45,276 bases of DNA from Methanolobus sp. (lineage in GTDB: Archaea > Halobacteriota > Methanosarcinia > Methanosarcinales > Methanosarcinaceae), in the NCBI RefSeq assembly GCF_030682845.1, contig NZ_JAUXNK010000107.1, forward strand, positions 1-45,276, given 5' to 3'. The position numbers and the translations under genes are program-made. A model generated the notes under the pieces. It searched no databases. It was not told where the DNA came from and saw nothing but the letters and a program-made list of their open reading frames with translations. The number at the start of each line of letters is the position of its first letter. Position 1 is the first letter of the stretch. Positions 25,827 to 33,868 of this stretch are shown one piece after another.

Positions 25827-25940
25827 TATAATCCCTCATAATAACCTTGATTTTGACGAATATATAGAATATCTCGTAGTATATATAGGTGCCCTTTTGA
25901 TGGCGAGAACAATATATAATAAAAGCAATTATTATATATC

Positions 25941-26426
25941 ATGCCGCAGATAAAAATCAGTCCGCATGAAGTGCCGTTACTGAGGAAGTTATTGCCATTG
26001 ATCTGTCTCGCAGTCCCATGGGAACTCTATTTCTACACCAGCACTTATTCAAGCGGATGGGGCATCAAGTTATCAGTCCTGTATGCCAATTTTGATTACC
26101 AATATGGCACGCTCTTCGTAGATGTGACCAGGCAGCTATCCATGCTCTCCTATGGAGGATTATTACCGTCTGTAAGGACTCTTGCGTGGTTTATGGCTTC
26201 CATACTTTGTATCATGCTTGTATGTTACGAACTCAGCAGAGATCAGCTGGATTTTAAAATCAGCACAAGAACCACAGGAATAGTGCTTATTGGCTGCGGT
26301 TGCCTCACACTGGCAAGCTCGATGGCAGTGTGGAACGATTCTTTTCGAACCATTCCCTTGGCACCCATCTTTTTTGGGCTCTCTGGGTACATCATTCTAC
26401 GTGCGAAAGAATGGAGTCAAAGATAA
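25941..26426 (+). CDS. unknown four-helix membrane protein
   Basis: 161 residues with about four predicted membrane segments: LLPLICLAVPWELYFYT (about 18-34), the stretch around 70-96, TGIVLIGCGCLTLASSM (about 114-130) and APIFFGLSGYIILRA (about 141-155). No catalytic motif is seen and no family is recognised. It is transcribed divergently from the AbrB-PhoU gene. An AATATATAAT box about 30 nt before ATG 25941 and the lack of an SD suggest a leaderless message. Confidence 0.65.
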   Translation: MPQIKISPHEVPLLRKLLPLICLAVPWELYFYTSTYSSGWGIKLSVLYANFDYQYGTLFVDVTRQLSMLSYGGLLPSVRTLAWFMASILCIMLVCYELSRDQLDFKISTRTTGIVLIGCGCLTLASSMAVWNDSFRTIPLAPIFFGLSGYIILRAKEWSQR

Positions 26427-26469
26427 TTGCTGCCAGTGAGTGATCATGAGAGGAGGATGGACTGCGGCG

Positions 26470-26946
26470 TCAGCAGAGGACACTGTAAGAACGGGTTTCG
26501 ACCATAACTTCAATTTCACTCACTTCAGAACTCCTTCCAGAGAGGATTAAGAGAGCGATGGACTTCCAACCGAGGAAAATAGTTACGCTCCCCCCATCAT
26601 CAGATCCAATGCCTGAAACTTCCCTGATCAGGGATAGGAGATTATCTGAGAATCGGGTGGTATTGGCTTTTTCATTGAAACTGATCGATTCAAATATAAA
26701 GTCCATGATTTTGGGGAAGTCTGAACAGAGATTATCAAATATCTCGTTTTTCCATGAGAGGTACAAACTCAGTCCATGGGAATTAAACCAGTAGCATGAG
26801 TCACTTGTTTCATTAAAATAAGTGGGGCTGCAGCCCAGATTCGAAAAAGTATTAACTAAAGGATGAGCATGCCCCATTTTTCCTCCACAAGGATCACACC
26901 TAAACGATATAATATCAGGGTCGTTTTTAACATAATTCATAAGCAT
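26470..26946 (-). CDS. unknown protein
   Basis: 158-residue frame with an N-terminal Cys/His pair of motifs (FRCDPCGGKMGHAHP), later GCSPTYF and DSCYWF, and a C-terminal half that reads like alternating strands. No SD and no family recognised. It is kept because it is the longest frame in the stretch 26427-27313, is open for its full length, and its composition is protein-like. A shorter plus-strand frame overlaps it. Confidence 0.45.
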   Translation of the reverse strand: MLMNYVKNDPDIISFRCDPCGGKMGHAHPLVNTFSNLGCSPTYFNETSDSCYWFNSHGLSLYLSWKNEIFDNLCSDFPKIMDFIFESISFNEKANTTRFSDNLLSLIREVSGIGSDDGGSVTIFLGWKSIALLILSGRSSEVSEIEVMVETRSYSVLC

Positions 26947-27313
26947 GACAATCGTATTTTACTTGTTCATAAACTAAGAGAGGCATGATAATATTATGCC
27001 AGTCGGTAGTTGTTTTTTGAAGTATATATATTAGCCTTGGACTAAGATTAGTACGATGATATAATATAGATTCGAAATATAACGCAGCACATATGTTGGA
27101 GAACAGGATATTTACAGAGGTTTTATATATAACAACCTATATTTATTAGGCTGTGAGGAGTAGTTGCTTTTTTATATATATTAACCCAGTTTCTGTTAGT
27201 GAAAAATAGAGACTGTTGGGGCTTCAAAGTTTTAAAGGCAATCAAACTTTATTTTTGTCGTATAAGCTTATAGTAGGAAAATAATATTGAGCAGTTTTTG
27301 AAGATTTAGTGCT
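26947..27313. other. AT-rich gap before the UbiA gene
   Basis: Several TATA-like runs (AGTATATATATT near 27020, TTTTATATATAAC near 27121, TTTTTTATATATATT near 27168). AGGTT and AACCT flank the second as a small inverted repeat. A promoter region for the UbiA gene on the plus strand and for the orphan gene on the minus strand is likely. No RNA gene was recognised. Confidence 0.4.
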
Positions 27314-28237
27314 ATGAGTTCGAATAGCACATTAAAACTACCAGGTTTTGGAGTAAGGAATTATGAACAAAAAAGTTTTCTGCCCCATACAGATTTAATA
27401 GCAACTTTTAACCTGCTAAAGAGTTCAGTACTTGTTTCAGTATCTGGTGCATTGCGGATATATATTGCCTTCCTCTTGATACAGGCGCAGTATATTGTTT
27501 TGCACTGCATCGCAGGGGGATTGATAATATATTCTGTTTACACCCTGGACAGGGCAATGGACTCCGAAGAAGACGCTGTCAACAGGGCAGAATTAAGAGG
27601 GGCTTCTAAAAAATTCACTCTTTTTATTTGCCTGGTATGTTTTGTTGCAGGAGCGTTCATTCTTGCTAGTGACGGCTTGCTGACAATTGCATTCCTCCCT
27701 CTTGTGACAGGTTACCTGTATACAAAAGGCCTTGTTATCGGCAACTTGAAGATCAAGCTCAAAGGAGGCATGGGAATAAAGAACACGGTAGTAGGACTTA
27801 CCTGGGGAGCATTCATCGCAGGGATCGCAGGCCATAGTGCACAAAGCTCTACAGCGACCCTTATAGTATTTCTTTTCTTTGGAATGAAGCTGTTTGTCAA
27901 TTCCACTATCTATGACTTTAAAGATATAAAGGGGGACTCCCTGGCAGGCATCAACACACTTCCTGTAAGCCTTGGTGAAAGCAGGACCAGGAAGTTTATC
28001 TTTTGCATGCACATCACATCGCACTTTATATTGTTATTCTACCTCCTGAAAGGAACAATAGGTTTTGAGCCAATCATCCTGTTCTACAGCTTGATCGCAG
28101 GCATAGTGAGCATCCTCAGTTTCACTCGATCAGTAGATACAGAGAGCAGTAAAAGAAGAGCAAAGCGCCTTTTTGTAGTGGACGGGGAATCAGGGTCGAT
28201 AGTGGGGCTCAGGGCCATCAGCGGCCTGATAGCGTGA
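27314..28237 (+). CDS. UbiA-family prenyltransferase
   Basis: 307 residues, about eight membrane helices. Two Asp-rich motifs of the UbiA superfamily are visible: YTLDRAMDSEED near residues 76-87 and STIYDFKDIKGDS near 195-207, which bind Mg-diphosphate of the prenyl donor. The acceptor (quinone-like, phenazine, haem or lipid) is not readable from sequence. In Methanosarcina-type organisms UbiA enzymes serve methanophenazine and ether lipid synthesis, so either is possible. No SD; the gap upstream contains TATA-like boxes. It ends 9 nt from the convergent Msr-type gene. Confidence 0.88.
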   Translation: MSSNSTLKLPGFGVRNYEQKSFLPHTDLIATFNLLKSSVLVSVSGALRIYIAFLLIQAQYIVLHCIAGGLIIYSVYTLDRAMDSEEDAVNRAELRGASKKFTLFICLVCFVAGAFILASDGLLTIAFLPLVTGYLYTKGLVIGNLKIKLKGGMGIKNTVVGLTWGAFIAGIAGHSAQSSTATLIVFLFFGMKLFVNSTIYDFKDIKGDSLAGINTLPVSLGESRTRKFIFCMHITSHFILLFYLLKGTIGFEPIILFYSLIAGIVSILSFTRSVDTESSKRRAKRLFVVDGESGSIVGLRAISGLIA

Positions 28238-28246
28238 AATGCAGCG

Positions 28247-29041
28247 CTAAATGGAAGTCACCTGACGGGACATACCTTTGTAGTGTTCAAAAAGATCATT
28301 TCCCCATTTAAGCGCTGAACTTTCATAACCTACCAGATCATTGCGGGGGTCATAGGAGCCGTTTGCATAGAACAGGGATAGCGAGAAGAAATAGTCAGTT
28401 ACCACAAAAGCAAGCCTGACATCATCGATAACGTAAAGTTTCGAGTAAGGAGAATCCAGAAATACTTGCAGTTTGTCCCTGTGTTCAGACACGACTTTGG
28501 AAAAGACTTTTTCTGTCAGCACAAGTTCTGCAGGGGTTTTGCTTTTGGCAAGGCCGACAAAGAAATCAGGATAAGTAGGGATAAATATAGTTGAAACTCC
28601 TTTGAGGGTACTTGACTTTGAAAGGTTTTCCCGGAATACCTTATGTGATTCATATATATTCTCAAGCGGATCTGCAACAACTTCGCATTTATCCAGGTCT
28701 GCCAGCCTTTCAAGCAGGAACTGGGGGATATCGTCCACCAGATGCTCTGACCAGAAAGACTCGTTCCTCTCTATGGTGTCCAGCATGTCGAGAAAGGGTC
28801 TATAATGTTTTGCTATTGCCCTTCCAATCGGTGTTATTTGATAGTGCTTATCAAGTCTGATGATCAGGTTGGCAGCTTCCATCTCCTTGATCCGGGGAGA
28901 GATCTCCGGAGAAGATACATTGAAGTAGTCCCTTATTTCCGAGAGGGTCCGGGGGCTGTTTTCAAGCAAGAATAGGATATCCTTCCTTTTTTCGGAAAAG
29001 GTCAATATACTAAGCAATCCTTTTGATTTCACTGCAATCAC
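28247..29041 (-). CDS. FilR1/Msr-type methanogenesis regulator
   Basis: 264 residues. The N-terminal winged helix opens with LLSILTFSEKRKDILFLLENSPRTL, and SSPEISPRIKEMEAANLI is the recognition part. The C-terminal FilR1 middle domain (DUF1724) spans about 130-255, with LYVIDDVRLAFVVTDYFFSLSLF. Relatives in Methanosarcina (MsrA-G) control methyltransferase genes for methylotrophic growth. No such gene is in the window, so the target is unknown. Start GTG 29041 follows GAAGG at 7 nt; an internal GTG at 29032 is also possible. Confidence 0.88.
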   Translation of the reverse strand: MIAVKSKGLLSILTFSEKRKDILFLLENSPRTLSEIRDYFNVSSPEISPRIKEMEAANLIIRLDKHYQITPIGRAIAKHYRPFLDMLDTIERNESFWSEHLVDDIPQFLLERLADLDKCEVVADPLENIYESHKVFRENLSKSSTLKGVSTIFIPTYPDFFVGLAKSKTPAELVLTEKVFSKVVSEHRDKLQVFLDSPYSKLYVIDDVRLAFVVTDYFFSLSLFYANGSYDPRNDLVGYESSALKWGNDLFEHYKGMSRQVTSI

Positions 29042-29229
29042 ACTGCGCCTTCACGGAGATATAAGTTAAGACAGGATATCAAAAGCCCTGTATTGAACCA
29101 TCTAGGCCTAATAATTTATAAATGTTGTCGCCATAAAAAAAATTATAAGACTTTCTAAGCCTGCTTTTTTGAACACAACCCGATATAGAAATTATTTAGC
29201 AATTATAAATAAATCATTGAAGGCGTTCG

Positions 29230-29251
29230 GAGTCCCAGGTTACCAGGACTC
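29230..29251. terminator. stem-loop downstream of purH
   Basis: GAGTCC (29230-29235) pairs with GGACTC (29246-29251), with an inner GGT/ACC pairing. It starts 20 nt past the purH stop on the minus strand. On the minus strand no long U-tract follows. Confidence 0.35.
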
Positions 29252-29270
29252 TTTAAACACTGATCGCAAT

Positions 29271-30887
29271 TCAATGCAGGAAGTGTCTCATCCCGGTGAA
29301 CACCAGGGATACACCAAGCCTGTCAGCAGTTGCGATAACTTCATTATCCCGGATGGAACCGCCCGGTGACAGGACATACATTATGCCGCTCTCAGCGGCG
29401 TGCACTATGCTGTCGTCAAATGGGAAGAAAGCATCCGAAGCCATCACACACTTCGAGAGCACCTTCCGGCAGTAGTCTTCAAAGGGAATTCCCGGTTTGT
29501 CACGCTCATAGATCACCGCAAGATTCTCCCTGGCTTTGGTAGCTGCCAGTTTCCTTATAGAGTCAACCCTGTTGGGCTGTCCGGCACCCATGGAAAGCAT
29601 CATGTAACAGCCTTCTGCATATTCATAAGCCAGAGTAACTGCATTGGATTTCACGCATTTGCATGCATGCATGCTGAATTCCGAGAGGGAACGCAGGTCT
29701 TCCGGGAAAGGTGCCTGCGTTACACAATCCCATTTCTCGTATATCCCTATGTCACGTGCTTGCTTGAGCATGCCACCAACGATATATTTATACATATTGT
29801 CAACAGCAAACGCTTCGTTGAACGAGGGAAGTTCAAGCAGCCTGAGATTTGCGCTTTTCTTTTTCAGATAGTCAAGTGCATCATGCTCAAAACCGGGAGC
29901 AAGGATGATCTCGACAAATTTGCCGTTGAGGAACTCAGCGGCTTTAAGGTCAAATATAGTATTGGTGCAGATAATACTGCCAAAAGCGGATATCGGATCT
30001 CCATCCCACGCTGCCTGGAGAGCCTGGAGAAGAGTGTCACCTGTGGCAAGCCCGCAAGGGTTATTGTGCTTGACTATGGCAACAGCCGGCTTGCTATGAC
30101 CTAGTTCCTTCACAGTCTGCAGGGAATTGTCGGCATCGATATAATTGTTATAGGACAGGTCTTTACCATGCAGCTGCCTTGCGTTTGCAAGAGAAGGTCC
30201 GGTCACTCCCACCTCTTTATAGAACTTCGCATCCTGGTGCCAGTTCTCACCATATCTGAGAGTCACACCGCCGTTAAAGCTCATCCGCAGGACTTCTTCA
30301 CCAAGCAGTTCCTTGCTAAGATAGGTGTCTATGGTTGCATCATAATCCGCAGTGTGCCTGAAAGCCTTCACGGCCAGATGTTCACGGGACTTCTGAGAAA
30401 CCATCCCGCTGGAGCGCAGTTCCTTGAGGACATGGCCATAATCCCCCGGATCGCATATAACAGTAACAGAACGGTAGTTCTTAGCTGCCGAACGCAGCAT
30501 TGCAGGTCCACCGATGTCTATGTTCTCAATAGCTTCATCAAGCAGGACACCTTCTTTTGAAACGGTTACCTCAAAGGGATAGAGATTCACCGCGACCAGG
30601 TCAATGAGTTCGACACTCACTTTCTGGGCTTCGTTCATGTGGTCGTGATCATCACGCATACAAAGGATACCGCCATGTATCAGGGGATGAAGAGTCTTTA
30701 CCCTGCCTCCCATCATCTCCGGAAAACCGGTCACCTCTGAAACATCAGTAACACTTACACCTGAATCACGCAGCATGCGTGCAGTGCCACCTGTCGAAAT
30801 GATCTGTACGCCGAGTTTTTCAAGACCTCGAGCAAAATCTACAATTCCGGTTTTATCAGAAACGCTGAGCAGTGCCCTTTTTAGCAA
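29271..30887 (-). CDS. purH: bifunctional AICAR transformylase/IMP cyclohydrolase
   Basis: 538 residues; last two steps of IMP synthesis. The N-terminal MGS-like cyclohydrolase domain (1 to about 130) has RALLSVSDKTGIVDFA, GGRVKTLHPLIHGGIL and NLYPFE. The C-terminal transformylase has LRYGENWHQDA, VKHNNPCGLA and ASDAFFPFDDS. Many archaea use PurP and PurO here, so presence of the bacterial-type fused enzyme is worth noting; it is known from Methanosarcinales. Start TTG 30887 has GGTGAT with its core 7 nt upstream. TATA-like ATATTTATACA lies upstream on the minus strand. Confidence 0.95.
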   Translation of the reverse strand: MLKRALLSVSDKTGIVDFARGLEKLGVQIISTGGTARMLRDSGVSVTDVSEVTGFPEMMGGRVKTLHPLIHGGILCMRDDHDHMNEAQKVSVELIDLVAVNLYPFEVTVSKEGVLLDEAIENIDIGGPAMLRSAAKNYRSVTVICDPGDYGHVLKELRSSGMVSQKSREHLAVKAFRHTADYDATIDTYLSKELLGEEVLRMSFNGGVTLRYGENWHQDAKFYKEVGVTGPSLANARQLHGKDLSYNNYIDADNSLQTVKELGHSKPAVAIVKHNNPCGLATGDTLLQALQAAWDGDPISAFGSIICTNTIFDLKAAEFLNGKFVEIILAPGFEHDALDYLKKKSANLRLLELPSFNEAFAVDNMYKYIVGGMLKQARDIGIYEKWDCVTQAPFPEDLRSLSEFSMHACKCVKSNAVTLAYEYAEGCYMMLSMGAGQPNRVDSIRKLAATKARENLAVIYERDKPGIPFEDYCRKVLSKCVMASDAFFPFDDSIVHAAESGIMYVLSPGGSIRDNEVIATADRLGVSLVFTGMRHFLH

Positions 30888-30959
30888 AAAATCACCGTAT
30901 GAGATTGGAGGCTATCGTGTATAAATATTATGGTCAGTCCCGGTGAAAAAAGAAAAAGG

Positions 30960-32864
30960 TCAGGAATTGAACCTTACCACGGGACATACATCGATGCATT
31001 TTCCACAGCAAGTGCAGCCTTCCGCTATAACAGCCACCCCTTTGATGATCCCGATCCTTCCCTTAGGACATTTACCCACACAAACACCGCATCCGCTGCA
31101 CTGCAGTGCCCGACGTACAGATAACTCAACTTTACGCATGAGTGAGCGCGCCTTCTTATCAGTATCACTGCGCGCTGTCACTGTCCCTGAAGCAAATACC
31201 TGAGCCCGGTCCTCGCCCTGGAGCAGGGAAACTGCACCTTCGATATAAGCTGCCTTACCGACAGTCTCAAGCATGGAAGTCTCTTCCAGTTTCTCAAGAT
31301 CAATGGCAACATTAAAACTGCCCTCAGCTGAGATGCCACCCTGTTTGCACGGCCTGTATCCTGATGTGACCGTAAATGTCAGTGTCCCTGATGCATCACT
31401 CCGGGGTATTATGTTTATCCCTTTCTTGGTTGCCAGTTCCTTCAGCTGGGGAGGCAGCTTCTTCCAGCGCCACAGCCCGTACTCCACCCACTGTTCCGAC
31501 AGGCCCATGCGCTTTGCATAAGAAAGGAGGTAGTCACTCAGTTTCTTCTCCAGTTCCGGATGAGTTTCCTTGAGCCTGTAAAGGTCAGCCAGTGAACAAG
31601 AAGGGCATAGCCAGCAACCTATCCTGTCAAAGCCTCTCTCGTAAAGAGGATTGTAAGGCAGATGGTTCTTGAATATGTACAGCCAGACATGCATTGCCGT
31701 CCAGTTCTGGATGGGAGCCGCAGCTACCTGATTGCTTACCCAGGGATTCTTCCAGACACTCTCACTTTTTGCACGTGTATCAGACTCATACTTCCTCTGG
31801 CCCAGGAATGTCAGGCATCCGTCATCATAGCTGTCATCTATTATCTGAGTGATGGGACCGAGTTTGCAGACCTTGCAGCACCATCGGGCTTCTACGCTGG
31901 GGGGTCCGAAATTGACAATGGAGTCCCAGAAAGCATTTCCTGAACTTATAGATCTCAGAGGTTTACCATATAGTTCCGCCACCTCAAGGGCATTCTGCAC
32001 TGTTTCAGGAAACTCAATACCCGTATCAGCGAACATGAGTTCATAGTCATCCATGCACTCGCTCACAAGGTGCAGCACAGCCAGACTGTCCTTTCCCCCG
32101 GAATAAGATACGGTTACCTGACGGTCTATCGAGGATGCCACATTCTTTATGAAACTCCGTGAGCGCTCAGCAAAGTCCTCAATGTATCTTTCATTTGCAG
32201 CCACTACATCGTCCCAGGTCCGGCCGCCTGCAGGGACTGATACATCTGCCGGGATTTCCTTGGTGCGTACTTTTACTGCAACACCCTTACCCCTTTCAAG
32301 CATTCTGGCACCGGACATACGGGCTCTGCCTGTTGCAAGTAATTTCCCGTCACGTGTAAGTACTACGACCTCATCAGTCTCCATAATCCCGGGGTCTGCA
32401 TCGAATACTCCCGGAGCAAGCACACTGGCACCTTCCAGGATGAACTTTTCTGCGCCCCGGTCTATGACAACCCAATTTCTTAGATTAGAATAGTCCCTGC
32501 CGTCGAATATGCGTCTTGCACCGGCAATCCTCAGAAGCAGGGTCCACCGGAGAGATTCCAGCTCGAACCGGATATTCCCCACTACATCGCCGTCGACTAT
32601 AATCTCTTCCATCCTGTCATCGTAAGGAGATTTGTTCAATACGACCACACGGTCTTCTGTAAAGAGAGGAGCATTGAACTGCTTCATAGAAACGGAATTG
32701 ATTAGTCCAATCTCATATCCAAAAGCGGGCCTGATATCCCCGGGAGGTGTTATGGTCACCTGCCCTGCATTACTTCCGCAGGAGCACTTCTTTCCAAGTA
32801 CAGGCACATTACATGAGGGGCACCAGTGAAGGAGCAGTTCACCAAGATACAAAGGTTTTGACAT
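30960..32864 (-). CDS. PUA/PAPS-reductase-like/ferredoxin fusion protein
   Basis: 634 residues in four parts: zinc ribbon WCPSCNVPVLGKKCSCG (about 14-30); a PUA RNA-binding domain (about 130-210, with LAPGVFDADPGI and LATGRARMSG); a PP-loop PAPS-reductase-like domain with TVSYSGGKDSLAVLHL (about 250-265), CCKVCKLGP and GCWLCPSCSL; and a C-terminal 2[4Fe-4S] ferredoxin with CSGCGVCVGKCPKG and CTCCGKCIDVCP. I recall similar fusions in methanogens annotated as CysH-like (for example MJ0973). The PUA part points to RNA, so thiolation or similar RNA modification is as likely as sulfate reduction. Inference only. Confidence 0.9.
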   Translation of the reverse strand: MSKPLYLGELLLHWCPSCNVPVLGKKCSCGSNAGQVTITPPGDIRPAFGYEIGLINSVSMKQFNAPLFTEDRVVVLNKSPYDDRMEEIIVDGDVVGNIRFELESLRWTLLLRIAGARRIFDGRDYSNLRNWVVIDRGAEKFILEGASVLAPGVFDADPGIMETDEVVVLTRDGKLLATGRARMSGARMLERGKGVAVKVRTKEIPADVSVPAGGRTWDDVVAANERYIEDFAERSRSFIKNVASSIDRQVTVSYSGGKDSLAVLHLVSECMDDYELMFADTGIEFPETVQNALEVAELYGKPLRSISSGNAFWDSIVNFGPPSVEARWCCKVCKLGPITQIIDDSYDDGCLTFLGQRKYESDTRAKSESVWKNPWVSNQVAAAPIQNWTAMHVWLYIFKNHLPYNPLYERGFDRIGCWLCPSCSLADLYRLKETHPELEKKLSDYLLSYAKRMGLSEQWVEYGLWRWKKLPPQLKELATKKGINIIPRSDASGTLTFTVTSGYRPCKQGGISAEGSFNVAIDLEKLEETSMLETVGKAAYIEGAVSLLQGEDRAQVFASGTVTARSDTDKKARSLMRKVELSVRRALQCSGCGVCVGKCPKGRIGIIKGVAVIAEGCTCCGKCIDVCPVVRFNS

Positions 32865-32916
32865 CGTGCAACCTGATTATTTAAGAATTAAATACTTTTT
32901 GGATATATCCTGCATC

Positions 32917-33735
32917 TCAAAAGAATTTGGAGGCAAGAGAGGACTGCACATTGCACATACTGTAATAAGCGCATTTATCGCACAGTGCGCTTTCTTTTTT
33001 GTCAGGCATGGAGCCTTCCTTGATCTTGCGGACCTTTGAGAGCACATTCAACACCTGCCTTCTATCATCGGAGCGGATGTTCATACGCCGGATATGACCT
33101 TGTCTTGCATAGGTTGCAATACCAGACCTTACGACAGAAGCGTTGGACTCTTCCAGGAGCAGAGCAAGAGATGTCAGATGCAGCCTGTCATTGGCCCACA
33201 GGCCATTTTCAGGACACTTTCCGGTCTTGATAATCACAGGAGAAAGAACACCATCGACATTTGCAGTGCCACTTGGTATGCCGCTAAGATCGAGCCTTTC
33301 AGATTTAAATAATGAGCCTGGCTGAAAGGAGGATAGCTGCCGCATCATCCCTGAGCCGTTTTCATCACGCTCCAGGGAAAGAAGGTTATCCCCCAGTTGC
33401 CTGAGGCCTGCCAGAACGTTGTTTGCCGCCTCCTCTATTATATGTGCCGGCACATCTTCCAGTTCTGCAGCATATATCAGCAAAATTTCCCCGGACGCCT
33501 GGGATAGCAGCGACTGAAGAGCCTTAAAAAACTCTTCGTCTTTTGACGAATACGCTTTCAACAGTTCAGGATAGGACATTCCCATTTCTTTGAGGATAAG
33601 GTGCTCAACGTAAGAAGCAGTGACCTGCGAGGAGATGTTTTTCTCACGGGAGGCATAATATACTTTCCTGGGACAGGAGAGATACAGGACAAGTTCCGAA
33701 ACATTTACACCGGTTTTGTGCTTTTTAAGAAACAT
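32917..33735 (-). CDS. Cas4/RecB-like protein, probably lacking the ExK Glu
   Basis: 272 residues, Cas4-like PD-(D/E)XK family of archaea. A single Cys near the N-terminus (YLSCPRKVYY) and a C-terminal CDKCAYYSMC form the four-Cys iron-sulfur set of Cas4. The motif region is TANVDGVLSPVIIKTGKCP: the Asp and Lys are present but the Glu of the ExK pair appears as Ile. Then ANDRLHLTSLALLLEE follows. No CRISPR array or cas gene is nearby. ATG 33735 is chosen; a TATA-like box at 33761-33770 lies about 30 nt upstream, which suggests a leaderless message. An in-frame ATG at 33759 adds eight residues. Confidence 0.85.
   Translation of the reverse strand: MFLKKHKTGVNVSELVLYLSCPRKVYYASREKNISSQVTASYVEHLILKEMGMSYPELLKAYSSKDEEFFKALQSLLSQASGEILLIYAAELEDVPAHIIEEAANNVLAGLRQLGDNLLSLERDENGSGMMRQLSSFQPGSLFKSERLDLSGIPSGTANVDGVLSPVIIKTGKCPENGLWANDRLHLTSLALLLEESNASVVRSGIATYARQGHIRRMNIRSDDRRQVLNVLSKVRKIKEGSMPDKKESALCDKCAYYSMCNVQSSLASKFF
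33535..33550. promoter_or_regulatory. palindrome TTCGT-N6-ACGAA inside the Cas4-like gene
   Basis: TTCGTCTTTTGACGAA, centre 269 bp from the related site at 33804-33819. It encodes part of SSKDEEFF. It could be a secondary operator for looping or may be chance. Confidence 0.35.
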
Positions 33736-33760
33736 ATTTTTATAGAGGATATAGAGCATA

Positions 33761-33770
33761 ATATATATAA
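33761..33770 (-). promoter_or_regulatory. probable TATA box of the Cas4-like gene
   Basis: On the minus strand TTATATATAT, about 30 nt before ATG 33735. Confidence 0.4.
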
Positions 33771-33803
33771 TCAGATGATTTGATTCTGTGTAGAAAGTTT
33801 GTA

Positions 33804-33819
33804 TTCGTCAATTGACGAA
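33804..33819. promoter_or_regulatory. perfect palindrome TTCGTCAATTGACGAA, likely operator
   Basis: Perfect 16-bp palindrome between the divergent Cas4-like and XRE genes, 11 nt upstream of the TATA-like TAAATATATA (33831-33840) of the XRE gene. A further half-site TTCGT lies at 33826. This is a natural candidate site for the XRE protein itself. Confidence 0.6.
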
Positions 33820-33868
33820 AGCCTATTCGTTAAATATATATGTGAATCTATCCTTAGGAAAGTGAAGC

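Noticed and set aside
25851-25860. GACGAA near 25855 as a fourth copy of the palindrome
   Set aside because: Only one half-site; the other half reads CCTTGA, so it does not fit.
29400-30104. 234-codon plus-strand frame inside purH
   Set aside because: It lies antisense within the clearly coding purH gene, has no SD and reads like a Cys/His-rich shadow.
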